From contig CM051005.1 in assembly GCA_027704905.1 (NCBI GenBank), forward strand, positions 22,346,703 through 22,410,702: DNA of 64,000 nt, given 5' to 3'. Positions within the stretch are counted from its first letter, which is position 1. Each line of letters starts with the position of its first letter. The DNA comes from Muraenolepis orangiensis (lineage: Eukaryota; Chordata; Actinopteri; Gadiformes; Muraenolepididae). A model generated the notes under the pieces. The model did not search any database. It saw nothing but the letters and a program-made list of their open reading frames with translations, and was not told the origin of the DNA. Of the stretch, positions 56,001 through 64,000 are shown one piece after another. The translations under genes and the position numbers were made by a program.

Positions 56001-59000
56001 ACAACGGAATGCTTACTCTCCATTCACTCCCGCAGCATGAAGTTCAGCAACAATACTATTGTGGGAGTGAGTAATAACGAGGAGACGGAGACAGGTTGTC
56101 GGGTTGAAACGTTTACTCCCAACAATGAACAGTAGTAAGTAGAAGTAGAAGTCAGACTTGCAACAGCAACAGTCAAGACATGTAGAACTGATCAGAACCG
56201 GTACATTCAAATCTCCCGCTGTAAACATTACCCAGAAAGCTTCTGGGTTGAATTGGCTTAAAGGAGCCATAACTCCATCTCACAGTGTCTAGTGAATGTC
56301 TGTGTCCCAAGTGGGTCACCACACTGACCCACTAGAATTCACTAGAACTGAAAACGAATGAAAAGTAAACTGCCGAAAAGTCAAAACTGAAAGGGTCCAC
56401 AGGGTGGGGGGCGGACCGGGCGTCCAAAACGACTGCGCTTCTCGTGTGAAGGGGCAGGAACGGCGGACAGGGCCTGTCCAACAGGGGCTAGTGCAGGGCG
56501 GCTGGGAGGGAGGCTGCAAGGTGGCCATCGTGGCGAATGACGACAAAAGTGACCAACTGAATATCCTTGGGGATGTCAAGTCAAGTCAAGTCAAGTCAAG
56601 TCAAGTTTATTGTCACTTCACAGTTTACAGTTTAGTATAAAGCAGTGATGTGAAATTCTTGTGTGCAATACCCGACGACAGACAGCAGTTATAGAATAAG
56701 ATAAAATAAAAATAGATAAAAATAGATAAAAATAGAATAAAAAATAGAATAAAAAATAGAATAAGGAATATAAAATAAAAATAAAAAATGCAATTTATAA
56801 AATGCAAAAATCAGCACAGAAAAGAGCAATATATATATATAAATCAATGTAATAAAATATACATTGTTATATGTTATACGCCCTTGTTCAGCAGCCTGAT
56901 GGCCTGACTGTGGAAGCTATCTCTAAGCCTATTTGTACGACACTTGATACTGCGGTATCGCCTGCCTGACGGTAATAGTGAGTAAAGTTCGTGGCTGGGG
57001 TGGGCATTGTCTTTTATAATTCTTTTGGCCTTGGCCACGCACCGCTGGTTGTAAATGTCCAGGAGGGAGGGGAGCTCACCTCCAACGATATACTGGGCCG
57101 TCCGCACCACCCTTTGAAGCGCTCTGCGCTCGAGTGCCGTGCAGTTCCCGTACCAGGCGGTGATACACCCTGTCAGAACACTCTCGATGGTGCCGTTGTA
57201 GAATGTTCTCAGGATGCGGGGGCCCATGCTGAATTTCTTCAGACGCCTGAGAAAATACAGGCGTTGTTGGGCCTTTTTCACCACGTGTGTGGTGTGCGTG
57301 GACCATGTGAGGTCCTCGGAGATGTGCACGCCGAGGAACTTGAAGCTGCTGACCCTCTCTACTGCAACGCCGTCGATGGAGATAGGGCTGTGCTCTCCCC
57401 TCTGCCTCCTGAAGTCCACGATCAGCTCCTTGGTCTTCTTGACGTTGAGGGCGAGGCTGTTCTCCTGGCACCACTGCTCCAGCGATCCGACCTCCTCCCT
57501 GTAGGCTGTCTCGTCGTCGCCGGCGATCAGGCCCATCACTGTCGTGTCGTCAGCAAACTTGACGATGACGTTGGAGCTGTGCATAGCCATGCAGTCGTGG
57601 GTGTAGAGGGAGTAGAGGAGAGGGCTCAGCACGCATCCCTCCGTCCTACGAATGTAGGACGGAGGGAGGCAGTGGTGAGAAGTGGGGATAGGAGCAAAGT
57701 CGCCAGCGCCGTCTCGGAGCGCAGTTCGATGTGAGACAGCAGACCAGGGGGCTACATAAACCGGGAGAAAGTCACTCGGGACCCGCAGCGGTTGGCCGTA
57801 AACCAGCTCCGCAGACGAGGCCTGGAGGTCCTCCTTGGCGGCAGAGCGGAGGCCAAGCATGACCCATGGGAGTCGGTCGACCCAGCCACCGTCCGTGGCT
57901 GGCCCGCAGAGCGGCTTTCATGGAGCGATGAAACCGCTTGCAAAGCCCGTTGGCCTCTGGGTTGTGTGCCGTGGTGCGGTGGAGTTTCACCCCCAGGCTC
58001 TCAGCTACAGCAGTCCAGAGCTCCGACGTAAACCGGGGGCCCCTGTCAGAGGTAAGGTCCGATGGTGTGCCAAAAAGGGCCACCCAGGATCCGACAAACG
58101 CCCAAGCCACGTCATCGGACGTGGTTGATGACAGTGGAATGGCCTCTGGCCACCTGGTAGTCCTGTCCACCATGGTGAGGAGGTGAGTGAACCCCCGGGG
58201 GGGCAGGGGGCCCACAAGGTCAACGTTCACGTGATCGAACCGCCTCTCGGGTACGACAAACGGTGCCAAGGGGGCCTTTGTGTGACGGTGCACCTTGGCA
58301 CGCTGGCACTTGACGTCCTTCTGAAGGCCGGGCCAGACAAACTTAGTGGTGAAACGTCGGCCTTCCAGCAGAGACGTGTGTCGAATAGTGTCGAATAGCG
58401 AGGAAGAGACCTAGGAGCTCCCGGTCGAAGGTGCTGTACTTTTTTTCATTGCCGCGTAACTTACGGCTGAAAAAAAGGCGAGTGGCTGCCAGGCACCACA
58501 CACCCACTGTTCGTACACCGCCCCCATTGCGTAGTCGGAAGCGTCAGTAGTGAGGGCGATCGGGGCAGAGGGAGACGAGTGAGCCAGCAAAGCCGCGTTG
58601 GCCAGCGCAGCTTTGGCGTTGTTGAAGGCTAAGTCCCTATCAGGGGACCAGTCCACATCGGCGTTCAGGTTTTTACCCCGCAGGGCGTCGTTCAGGGGCC
58701 ACATGAGGTGAGCCGTGCGGGGGATGAACCTGTTGTAAAAGTTCACCATGCCCAGGAACTCCTGCAGGGACTTAACGGTCCGGGGGCGCTGGAAACTGGC
58801 CACGGCATCCACCCTGGCGGGGAGTGAAACGGCTCCCTCTGGTGAGACACGGTGTCTGCGGAAGTCGATGGACAATACACCGAACAGGCACTTGGCCGGG
58901 TTTACGATGAGCCCATGCGCGCTGAGCCGCTCAAACTGCTGCCGGAGGTGTGTCAGGTGCTCCTCTGCACAGGCACTAGCTACGAGAATGTTGTCTAAAT

Positions 59001-62000
59001 AAACAAACAAAAACAGCATTTCTCGCAGTCCATAAGCCGCTGGAACATTTGCACCGCCCCCTTGAGGCTGAAAGACATCCGCAGGAACTCAAAGAGTCCG
59101 AGCGGCGTGATGACTGCTGTCTTTGGCACGTACCTTGGGTGGTCCGGTACCTGGTGGTAGCCCCGCACCAAGTCCACCTTGGGAAGATGGTGGTTCCCGC
59201 CAGGTGGGCGGAAAAATCTTGGGTGTGTGGGACGGGGTACCGGTCGGGGGTCGTGATGTTGTACAGACGGCGGAAATCCCCGCAGGGGCGCCGACTGCCG
59301 TCAGCCTTCATGACCATGTGCAAGGCCCACGGGCTGTCAGAGCGGCGCACGATGCCAAGGCGCTCCATGGTACGATATGGTGTTCTACTCCGTGCTTGGC
59401 CGCCGCTGATGAAAAAGTAGGCGTAGTGAGGTCCTGAAACTCTGCGAGGAGGCGTTGATATGAGTCTCCGACGGCGAGCATGTTGGACAGACCGAGCGTC
59501 CCCGCACCTCCGGGCGTGCACGAGTACATAGCAAACGAAACAGCGTCGATGAGGCAACAGTTTGTAACGTCTACCAGTAGGTTAAACACACACAAAAAAT
59601 CTGCGCCAAGGAGGGGAACCGACACTGCGGCCATGATGAAGTCCCAGCCAAAACGGCGCCCACCGAAACACACCTCCACGTACCTGGTAGCGTAAGTGCG
59701 TATAGGTGTGCCATTAGCGGCGTCCATCGGGGGCCCGTATCCACCAGCCATGGTGTCCGCAGCCGATGCAGGGAGGATGCTGCGCTGGGCACCCGAGTCG
59801 ACCAGCAGCCGCTGGTCCGACAAATCATCCCTAATAAACAACAGCCCTGGAGTTTCCCTGGTTGTTAAAAGTGCATGGCGGGTGACACTGTTTGGCCTTG
59901 GCTGCAAATCTGTTGTGGAAGTAACATAGTCCATTGTCATGTTGGTGATGGGCAGCCACGGCGGCGGCGGCGTCCGCTGTGTCCTCCAGTGACGGGTCCG
60001 AGGTCCGGCCGGGGAGCAACGCATGTGCAAAATGCTGCCGGCCGGCGAGAAAAATCCTGTCGGCCTCAGCAGCCAGCGCGCCGTAGTCCTTGGTGGAGGA
60101 GAGCGGGGAGCTGGCTAGCGCGGTGCCGGGAGCTGGCGCAGAAAAATGTGCGTAAAAAGAAAAGCGGGATCCGCCGAGCCCAAAACAGCCAACATCCTCT
60201 CCAGCAACTCGGACGGTTTGCTGTCGCCGAGTCCGATGAGCGACAAGAGATGGTCCGCCTTCTCCATCTCCGACAGCTCGAATGTTCTTAAAAGGAGCGC
60301 TTTAAGAGCCATGTACTTGCCGTCCGCCGGCGGAGCCTCTAGCAGCCCCATCGCCCGGGCCGTTGTCGCGGCATCCAACGCCGCTACCACATGGTAGTAC
60401 CTGGTAACGTCCTGGGTTATTCCTCTCAGTTGGAACTGGGCTTCAAAATGTTGGAACCACGGCCGCTGCATCACTGTTTGCTTCGAGCATGATTTATATC
60501 AGCGTTCGGGGTCACCAATGTGGGAGTGAGTAATAACGAGGAGACGGAGACAGGTTGTCGGGTCGAAACGTTTACTCCCAACAATGAACAGTGATAACAG
60601 CGGCAGAAGTCAAGACATGTAGAACTGATCAGAACCGGTACATTCAAATCTCCCGTTGTAAACATTACCCAGAAAGCTTCTGGATTGAATTGGCTTAAAG
60701 GAGCCGTAACTCCATCTCACAGTGTCTCGTGAATGTTGTGTCCCAAGTGGGTCACCACACTATACTACATTACACAATGCTATACTAATGCACTACTACA
60801 CTATAAACAACACTATATACTATATGCTATATACTATACTATATACTATAAACGATATAGTATAAACAACACGATACTAAAGCAATATTATACTTAAAAA
60901 AGAACAATAAATACAATAACAATAATAAAGTAATTGGTGATAAATACATGGCGGATGGGGCAAAAAGCATGGTATAATGCTTTGACAACACAAAAATACA
61001 AAACATCATTATTTATAATTATAAATCTGTGGAGGGGCGAGGATTATAGTCGCTATAACTAGGCGGTGATGTGTCTCTAATGCTGAATCCGGTCCAATCG
61101 TACTCCTGTGTGTTTGCCTCTCGTCTTCCAAGCCATCAGCACTGAACAGCTTTGATTTTCTTGTATTCCTTTCCCTATGAAGAGAACACAAGTGGACATT
61201 TAGAGCTGTAATCGTTGTGATTCAATTGTACACTTGCCACTGATTGACACTTAAAAATGACAATGACAATGTGATCATTTTGTCATTATCTTAACGAACC
61301 GTTCGTATTGTTGTGATGACAGAAAAAGAATGTCATGCAGTTTATTTCAGATTTATTTATTTCTATATAATAATAAGTAGAAGATGCTTTGACTCATGCC
61401 GGCTTTCTCTACCAAGCGCTACCCAAAGCGCTACAACTCTACCCTCTAAGTGCTACAAGTACCTTTTTGTTGTAACAGATGTTGCTGTGTGTTTGTTTTA
61501 ATATATTTCAAGGCTATTTCTAGGCTATTTCTCATAGCCTAGTTGAAGTATGACGTTTGCTAATTTATGAAATAGCCGCTCACAAAGACCTTTATTTAGC
61601 AATGTTGTTGTTATGTAAAGCACACAACATTGAACATCAGACAAGGGCTACGGCCATAGCCTACGCCAAGTCTCACTCTATTACCACTCAAGCGTCACTG
61701 TTACGGCCATAATCCACTCCAAGATGTTCACTTCCAGAGTTCCCGATAAAGAAAGACAAAATGGTAACAAACCTCAGTACCCCAAATAGCCCCGCCCCCA
61801 ACCGCCCAATCAACTGTTATGGGACATAAAATCGACATCTTAAAAGCGCAGAATGTCGAATTGTGAGTTAAATGCTCAATGAGGATAACTGTTCTGGTTG
61901 ACTTGTCGCTTTAAAACGCTCAAATCGTACCTACAGCAGCTTCAACATAAACGGTAGAACATTAACATCAACCAATATAATCACAAATCAAATCCCTCTT

Positions 62001-62726
62001 CAATCACACCCCTCCTCTTCCTCTTCCTCTTCTTCTTCTTCTTCTGTGCTTTCCCTGTAGCTAAGTGTGGCTGTCTGCACAGGGTTCTTCGCGGCGTGGA
62101 GCCCCTACGCCATCGTGTCCATGTGGGCCGCTTTTGGACACGTCGACGCCATCCCTCCCCTGGCGTTCGCCATGCCCGCCATGTTCGCCAAGTCCTCCAC
62201 CATTTACAACCCCGTCATCTACCTGACGCTGAGGCCCAGCTTCCGTAGCTCTGTGTGCCGGCACCTGGGCTTCCTGTGCCGGCGGTGCTACTGCCTGAGC
62301 TGCGTAGCCGAGCAGCCGCCGCCGCCCCCCGACTCAAAGCGGCGGGCGCCCGCCGTCGGCCCGCGCTCCTTCCGCGACCGGCAGACACGCCGGTCGTCCA
62401 ACGACGCCAATGCCATCTCTTCCGCGGCCTTGCGGCAAACACTGGGCTCCAAGTTCCATAGCGGCGGCGATAAGTGTAGCGACGCGTTCGAGTGCTTCCG
62501 GCATTACCCGCGCGTGCAGTGTCGCGCCGTGAACCCCGTTGCCCGGGGCCACGAGGTCAAAGGTCAAGGCCCACCCATTTCAGATTCTCAAACGGATCGC
62601 GGGGAGACGCAGAGCTTGTGTCAGGTAAACCGCGTGCCCGCCGCTGTGGGGGAGAAAGGGACTTCAGACAATCTCCAAATAAACCTGCAGATGGTGCCAG
62701 GAAACGCAAAAGAAGCTTGGTCTTAA
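52704..62726 (+). CDS. Non-visual opsin of the OPN5/neuropsin group, five coding exons
   Basis: A seven-helix retinal-binding receptor. Exons 52704-52782, 53805-53967, 54334-54461, 55593-55930 and 62061-62726 join in phase to 457 codons. Visible features are TM1 FGNSVLLYISYKKKRHLKPA, TM2 NLAISDLGL, the TM3 Cys (RAMCYLYAF) with Tyr at the counterion-113 position, EL2 PEPYGTACCIDW with the Glu181-type residue and disulfide Cys, TM6 AWSPYAIVSMWAAFG, the retinal lysine in TM7 (MFAKSSTIYNPVIY) and NPVIY. The RHLKPAE and PEPYGT blocks point to the OPN5/OPN6-9 assemblage, but I cannot pick the member. Odd: the DRY motif at the end of TM3 reads V-C-C (LSMVCCVKVCYP). The tail is long and rich in Cys. 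Start choice: first ATG after an acceptor. Confidence 0.9.
52783..53804 (+). other. Opsin intron 1
   Basis: Contains a (TG)n plus poly-G tract at 53028-53095, a shorter TG tract at 53348-53378 and a poly-C tract at 53690-53710. No other feature recognised. Confidence 0.6.
53805..53967 (+). CDS. Opsin coding exon 2
   Basis: Acceptor CCCTCCAG, donor CACAG|GTAACC. Encodes the rest of TM1 and TM2, from GVCSLFGNSVLLYISYKKKR to MAITSSLYHR. Confidence 0.92.
54334..54461 (+). CDS. Opsin coding exon 3
   Basis: Acceptor CCCGGCAG, donor TACG|GTAAGA. Encodes TM3: WLYGRAMCYLYAFCGMFFGI and CSLTTLTLLSMVCCVKVCYP. The DRY position reads V-C-C. Confidence 0.92.
54462..55592 (+). other. Opsin intron 3
   Basis: Holds a SINE-like end at about 54985-55100 (GTAAGTTGCTTTGGTCAAGT, TGTCTGCTAAATGACT, AATGTAATGTAATG). 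Otherwise nothing recognised. Confidence 0.5.
55593..55930 (+). CDS. Opsin coding exon 4
   Basis: Acceptor CTCCTTAG, donor CAAG|GTGAAG. Encodes TM4, EL2 and TM5, from GNRFHSSHGCVLIGCAWAYA to GSIQAVIVK. Phase 0 out. Confidence 0.92.
55972..56059 (-). repeat. L2-type LINE 3' end, left half, split by an LTR element
   Basis: GAGATTCAAGATGATTTTTT and CTTACTCTCCATTCACTCCC match the 3' ends at 45050-45120 and 3780-3840. It continues after the LTR element at 60764. Confidence 0.65.
56060..56323 (-). repeat. 3' LTR of the Gypsy element
   Basis: 264 bp, about 23 bp longer than the other LTR, mainly because of an AGTAGAAGTAGAAGTCAGAC insertion-like stretch. Confidence 0.88.
56576..57640 (-). mobile_element. 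L2-type LINE fragment nested in the Gypsy element
   Basis: Intact 3' half of the reverse transcriptase: EGCVLSPLLYSLYTHDCMAM, IVKFADDTTVMGLIAGDDET, TKELIVDFRRQRGEHSPISI and RRYRSIKCRTNRLRDSFHSQ. F-A-D-D is kept. The 3' tail is (TCAAG)n at 56576-56607. 5'-truncated next to a small inverted repeat CCTCCGTCCTACGAATGTAG. Confidence 0.88.
57640..60474 (-). pseudogene. Gypsy gag-pol remnant
   Basis: The order on the minus strand is gag (60474-60115, FQHFEAQFQLRGITQ), protease (LLVDSGAQRSILPASAA), reverse transcriptase N part (MERLGIVRRSDSPWALHMVM) and C part (VYLDNILVASACAEEHLTHL, where the usual second Asp is Asn). RNase H follows (PIALTTDASDYAMGAVYEQW), then integrase (RFDHVNVDLVGPLPPRGFTH, LFGTPSDLTSDRGPRFTSEL). 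Several frameshifts separate the blocks, and the RNase H end is truncated. Not functional. Confidence 0.85.
60519..60759 (-). repeat. 5' LTR of the Gypsy element
   Basis: 241 bp, highly similar to the other LTR. The internal side shows a primer-binding-like TTGGTGACCCCGAACGC on the minus strand. Confidence 0.88.
60764..60960 (-). repeat. L2-type LINE 3' end, right half
   Basis: TACATTACACAATGCTATAC and ATAAATACAATAACAATAAT followed by AAAGTAATTGGTGATAAATA, the expected continuation of 55972-56059 as seen in the uninterrupted copy at 45125-45200. Confidence 0.6.
60961..62060 (+). other. 3' part of opsin intron 4
   Basis: AT-rich, no coding signal. TCTTCC repeats near 62012-62042 form the pyrimidine tract of the exon 5 acceptor. 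Confidence 0.45.
62061..62726 (+). CDS. Opsin coding exon 5
   Basis: Acceptor CCCTGTAG. Encodes TM6, TM7 with the Schiff-base lysine, helix 8 and a tail of about 150 residues with a Cys-rich start (GFLCRRCYCLSC), likely palmitoylated, then TAA. Confidence 0.92.
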   Translation, partial: LSVAVCTGFFAAWSPYAIVSMWAAFGHVDAIPPLAFAMPAMFAKSSTIYNPVIYLTLRPSFRSSVCRHLGFLCRRCYCLSCVAEQPPPPPDSKRRAPAVGPRSFRDRQTRRSSNDANAISSAALRQTLGSKFHSGGDKCSDAFECFRHYPRVQCRAVNPVARGHEVKGQGPPISDSQTDRGETQSLCQVNRVPAAVGEKGTSDNLQINLQMVPGNAKEAWS

Positions 62727-64000
62727 AACGTTTGTTTTCCTTTTTATTGATTTAAATGTTTACAGTGAACACATAATGATGTTGATATTCTCAATGATGT
62801 GCATTTAAATGATATGCCGTTTTCAGGAATCCTGTTCAGGAATGTAGTTCAATAAGACATGGCAAGAGGTTATAATATTTTTTCTCTTACTGATAAAGTT
62901 AATACAATTCAAAGTGGAACATGAGCTTTACGTGACTTTAAACGATGTACAATTCATATAGTCATGGCACATCACATAGCTTGAACAGCTTCAAAGAAAT
63001 GGAGGGCCAAGCAATGCTAATTCAAGCCTTGCAGCCTTGAGTGAAAAATAATGTGACGGAAATTTGGCCAGTGGACATTCTCTGGAAAGTTAGAAAACCT
63101 CTGAATTAAGAGGTCATTTGTTAAAAGCCTTGGCCATATGTTGAATTCCTCTAGTCATATTAAATTGAACTGCATTGCAACCGTCTAACCTGTTTTAACG
63201 TTGAAAAACATCAGAAATAACAACCTGTTGACATCCTTACAGATATTACTACCTCTTTATCTATGTAATTGTATTTTTATTATCATGTTTGACAATTCAT
63301 CATCACTACAAAAAAGCTACAAAACCCTTAGTTCTTGCCCAGGAAACCAGAGTTTTCCTTAGCACTGTGAAATATCTCAAATCCACTGGTTACTTCTGGT
63401 ATTTCACTCGTTACACTCTGCAGTCAGGAAGCCATATCAGGTTCTCAAAGTAAAACATACAACCGATTGTTTTACTAAAGGTGTTTATGTACTTGTCCGG
63501 GATCGGCTGTTGTTTACAAGTAACAACTGCAGGTATACACAATTCACTGTGGCGCTTTGTAAAATATGTATACAGTACATATGTTGCTTATAATGTTATG
63601 TATATATGTGGATGTTATTGCATGTTAGTTGAAATGTTTTTTGTTTGTTTTGCATCTCAATCTAAGAGATTAACAATGTCAGGCAGCTGTAAAGTACCAT
63701 CAGCAAATCTTAATGATATACCCTTCACCCAACAGACATGGAGGTCAAGGACTAGGACTATCCACGTATCCATGCAGTTGTGGACATATTGGCTGTTTCT
63801 GGCCATGTTTCATGTTCAATGTGACGACACGTCCATGTTCTTATCAATTAGACCAAAATGGGAAATACCTAGTTAATCAAAACTGCAATTGCGAACAACA
63901 TAGCCTTGCCAACTGAGAGTTGACGTTGTTTAGGCTAAATTAAACATATGTAGACACAACTCAATGATTTGTTTTTATTTGCATTCGGTTACATCATTGC
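62727..64000 (+). other. Opsin 3' UTR and flank
   Basis: AT-rich non-coding sequence. No canonical AATAAA placement stood out, and the open frame at 63481-63876 resembles nothing known to me. Confidence 0.4.

Larger units (their letters stand above)
56060..60759 (-). mobile_element. Ty3/Gypsy LTR retrotransposon, decayed, in opsin intron 4
   Basis: Two direct LTRs (56060-56323 and 60519-60759) start TGTGGGAGTGAGTAATAACG and end GTGGGTCACCACA on the plus strand. A 4-bp duplication CTAT flanks the element. Inside on the minus strand lie gag, protease, reverse transcriptase, RNase H and integrase remnants. It carries a nested LINE fragment at about 56576-57640. About 4.7 kb in all. Confidence 0.9.

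Noticed and set aside
56991..57734. 247-codon plus-strand frame
   Set aside because: Antisense of the LINE reverse transcriptase and Gypsy remnant.
62067..62200. Start of a separate gene at the ATG in opsin exon 5
   Set aside because: The ATG is internal; the acceptor at 62060 and TM6-TM7 homology show it is the last opsin exon.

Overview
The window looks like a piece of a teleost fish genome. It contains three vertebrate multi-exon genes with GT-AG introns. Around and inside them are fish-type repeats: CR1/L2 and Rex3/RTE-like LINEs, hAT DNA transposons, a Ty3/Gypsy element and many long (CA)n, (TA)n and (GTAT)n microsatellites. I cannot name the species. All exon borders were read by eye from splice signals, codon phase and protein-family resemblance.

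Layout. (1) 429-8749, + strand: the 3' part of phlpp1, an LRR plus PP2C-type Akt/PKC phosphatase. Seven exons are present; the PH domain and most LRRs lie before the window. (2) 11029-23029, - strand: a complete 14-exon astacin metalloprotease of the meprin family, most like meprin beta (mep1b), predicted 730 residues. It converges tail-to-tail with phlpp1. Intron 11 holds three hAT transposons nested one inside another, each with its own 8-bp target duplication. (3) 21742-35538: a recent direct tandem duplication of about 6.8-7.0 kb. It carries meprin exons 1-5 plus more than 5 kb of upstream sequence, so the gene has two near-identical 5' ends, or the assembly is falsely duplicated here. (4) 35539-52560: mostly repeats. 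These include a broken tnp2-like transposase, a split Rex3/RTE LINE, a hAT element with an uninterrupted 630-codon transposase (46562-48454), and two well-formed exons of a DUF4806-like gene (50412-50943, - strand). (5) 52704-62726, + strand: a five-exon non-visual opsin of the OPN5/neuropsin group. Its 6.1-kb intron 4 holds a Gypsy LTR element inserted in an older LINE tail and itself carrying a LINE fragment.

The most interesting points are these. The opsin keeps the retinal lysine, but its TM3 DRY motif is replaced by V-C-C. The meprin reading frame runs from exon 10 through intron 10 and exon 11 straight into the BED zinc finger of the outer hAT, without a stop. The meprin 5' end is duplicated. 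The three-level hAT nest has clear target duplications. One hAT transposase ORF is intact. phlpp1 has a D-to-E change at a predicted metal ligand. No prokaryotic-type system, CRISPR array, tRNA or rRNA was seen.
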